Shown here piece after piece: positions 42,482 through 42,960 of a stretch of DNA of 42,960 nucleotides. Positions within the stretch are counted from its first letter, which is position 1. Every line of letters starts with the position of its first letter. The notes beneath the pieces are model-generated. The model was not told where the DNA came from, did not search any database, and worked only from the letters and a program-made list of their open reading frames with translations. The stretch comes from Gemmatimonadota bacterium (GTDB lineage: Bacteria; Gemmatimonadota; Gemmatimonadetes; Gemmatimonadales; Gemmatimonadaceae): positions 52,982-95,941 of the forward strand of contig QHVE01000015.1 of NCBI GenBank assembly GCA_003223455.1, read 5' to 3'. Position numbers and translations under genes: made by a program.

Positions 42482-42620
42482 GTGAGTGGTGAGTGGTGAG
42501 CGGTGAGCGGGTGAAGCAGAAACGGCCCCGGGAGGCAAAAGCTCCCCGAGGCCGTTTCTGAGTCACTGAGTCACCGAGTCACCGAGTCACTGCCTCACCC
42601 ACTCACCGAGTCACTGACTC
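42482..42620. repeat. GTGAGTGG / GAGTCAC repeat-flanked element
   Basis: GTGAGTGG-type units (42482-42511) precede and GAGTCACC/ACTCACC-type units (42560-42618) follow a central hairpin, making a loose long palindrome. It separates the FRG gene (plus) from a minus-strand membrane protein gene. The unit vocabulary matches the tandem array at 1032-1063. Confidence 0.75.
42517..42560. terminator. Hairpin within the repeat element, after the FRG gene
   Basis: CAGAAACGGCC (42517-42527) pairs perfectly with GGCCGTTTCTG (42550-42560), with an interrupted inner stem around GCAAAAGC. It lies between two convergent genes and could act in both directions. Confidence 0.75.
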
Positions 42621-42621
42621 T

Positions 42622-42960
42622 TCAGGGTATCCCCTCCGCCCCCAGATCCGGCGGAACATCGGACGGCGCCTCAGGCGCGCGCGGCGGCTTCGGCTTGCCG
42701 CGCCACCACTTCACCAGCCACACGATCAGGATGATCGGCAGCGCTATCTTGATCGCCAGGATTCCCAGCGCGAGCAACCCGCCCACCAGGACGAGCATCA
42801 CGCCACCAAAGCCGACCACCACAAGCGCCGGCAGCCCGATCGCCGCGAGGAGCAGGAAGATCGGCGCACCGACGACGCCGAGGACGATCAGGATCGGCAG
42901 TCCGATCACCTTCAGAACGCCCGCGAGAGGCACGAGCAGGAGGAACAGCGTGGCGAGCAT
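42622..42960 (-). CDS. Hydrophobic membrane protein (start at or beyond window edge)
   Basis: The visible 112 residues form about three to four hydrophobic segments rich in Val, Leu, Ile and Gly, then a basic Pro-rich tail (WLVKWWRGKPKPPRAPEAP) and an acidic C-terminus. An ATG falls exactly at the window edge, so the true start could be here or upstream. No family is recognised. It converges on the FRG gene. Confidence 0.6.
   Translation of the reverse strand: MLATLFLLLVPLAGVLKVIGLPILIVLGVVGAPIFLLLAAIGLPALVVVGFGGVMLVLVGGLLALGILAIKIALPIILIVWLVKWWRGKPKPPRAPEAPSDVPPDLGAEGIP

Overview
The window is a high-GC chromosomal segment from a Gram-negative bacterium. Lipoproteins, beta-barrel-like proteins, a TonB-C-type domain and Sec signal peptides point to an outer membrane. 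The gene mix suggests a soil- or sediment-type Gemmatimonadota: an imuA-imuB-dnaE2 cassette, secreted S9 and penicillin-acylase enzymes, DUF4097 pairs, and a PP2C/STAS/HATPase partner-switching operon. That taxonomic call is inference from gene content and composition; there is no rRNA or tRNA marker in the window.

Layout. 1-1.1 kb: the end of an unknown gene, a PaiA-like acetyltransferase and a small unknown protein. 1.1-7.7 kb (minus strand): a mutagenic translesion cassette imuA-imuB-dnaE2 followed by a DUF3224 gene. It is decorated by palindromic repeats, two of them in frame inside imuA and imuB. 7.9-11.9 kb: an exported S9 peptidase, a beta-lactamase-fold hydrolase lacking the expected catalytic Lys, and a TonB-C-like lipoprotein. 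12.0-17.2 kb (plus): six closely packed genes forming a signalling operon (response regulator, RsbW-like kinase, STAS antagonist, patatin lipase, REC-PP2C phosphatase, membrane hybrid histidine kinase). 17.3-20.0 kb: a secreted metzincin and a polytopic glycosyltransferase-like protein. 20.0-24.6 kb (minus): a beta-barrel protein, a mini PstS-like binding protein and a GGDEF-EAL protein, translationally coupled. 24.8-28.9 kb: a cupin, a DUF4112 protein, a membrane protein with an HExxH motif, pterin dehydratase, a VIT-family transporter, a PIG-L deacetylase and a BI-1 protein. 29.2-33.3 kb (minus): a HAD phosphatase, then an ECF sigma / anti-sigma pair with two DUF4097 proteins. 33.4-36.9 kb: a glycosyltransferase-like protein, a monoheme cytochrome-like lipoprotein, an unknown exported protein and a DUF4142 lipoprotein. 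37.1-42.5 kb (plus): a penicillin acylase, small membrane proteins, a DinB-family protein, an outer-membrane-like protein and an FRG-domain protein. A minus-strand membrane protein closes the window.

The signals that most deserve follow-up are: (i) the partner-switching operon with a patatin lipase between the STAS protein and its presumed phosphatase; (ii) the barrel / PstS-like / c-di-GMP trio; (iii) palindromic repeat families, including a two-copy element of about 165 bp in intergenic gaps and repeats read through in frame in the mutasome genes; (iv) the sigma / anti-sigma / DUF4097 operon with a long Arg/Glu helix.

No gene-free stretch exceeds 300 bases. No tRNA, rRNA, CRISPR array, insertion sequence or phage gene was seen.
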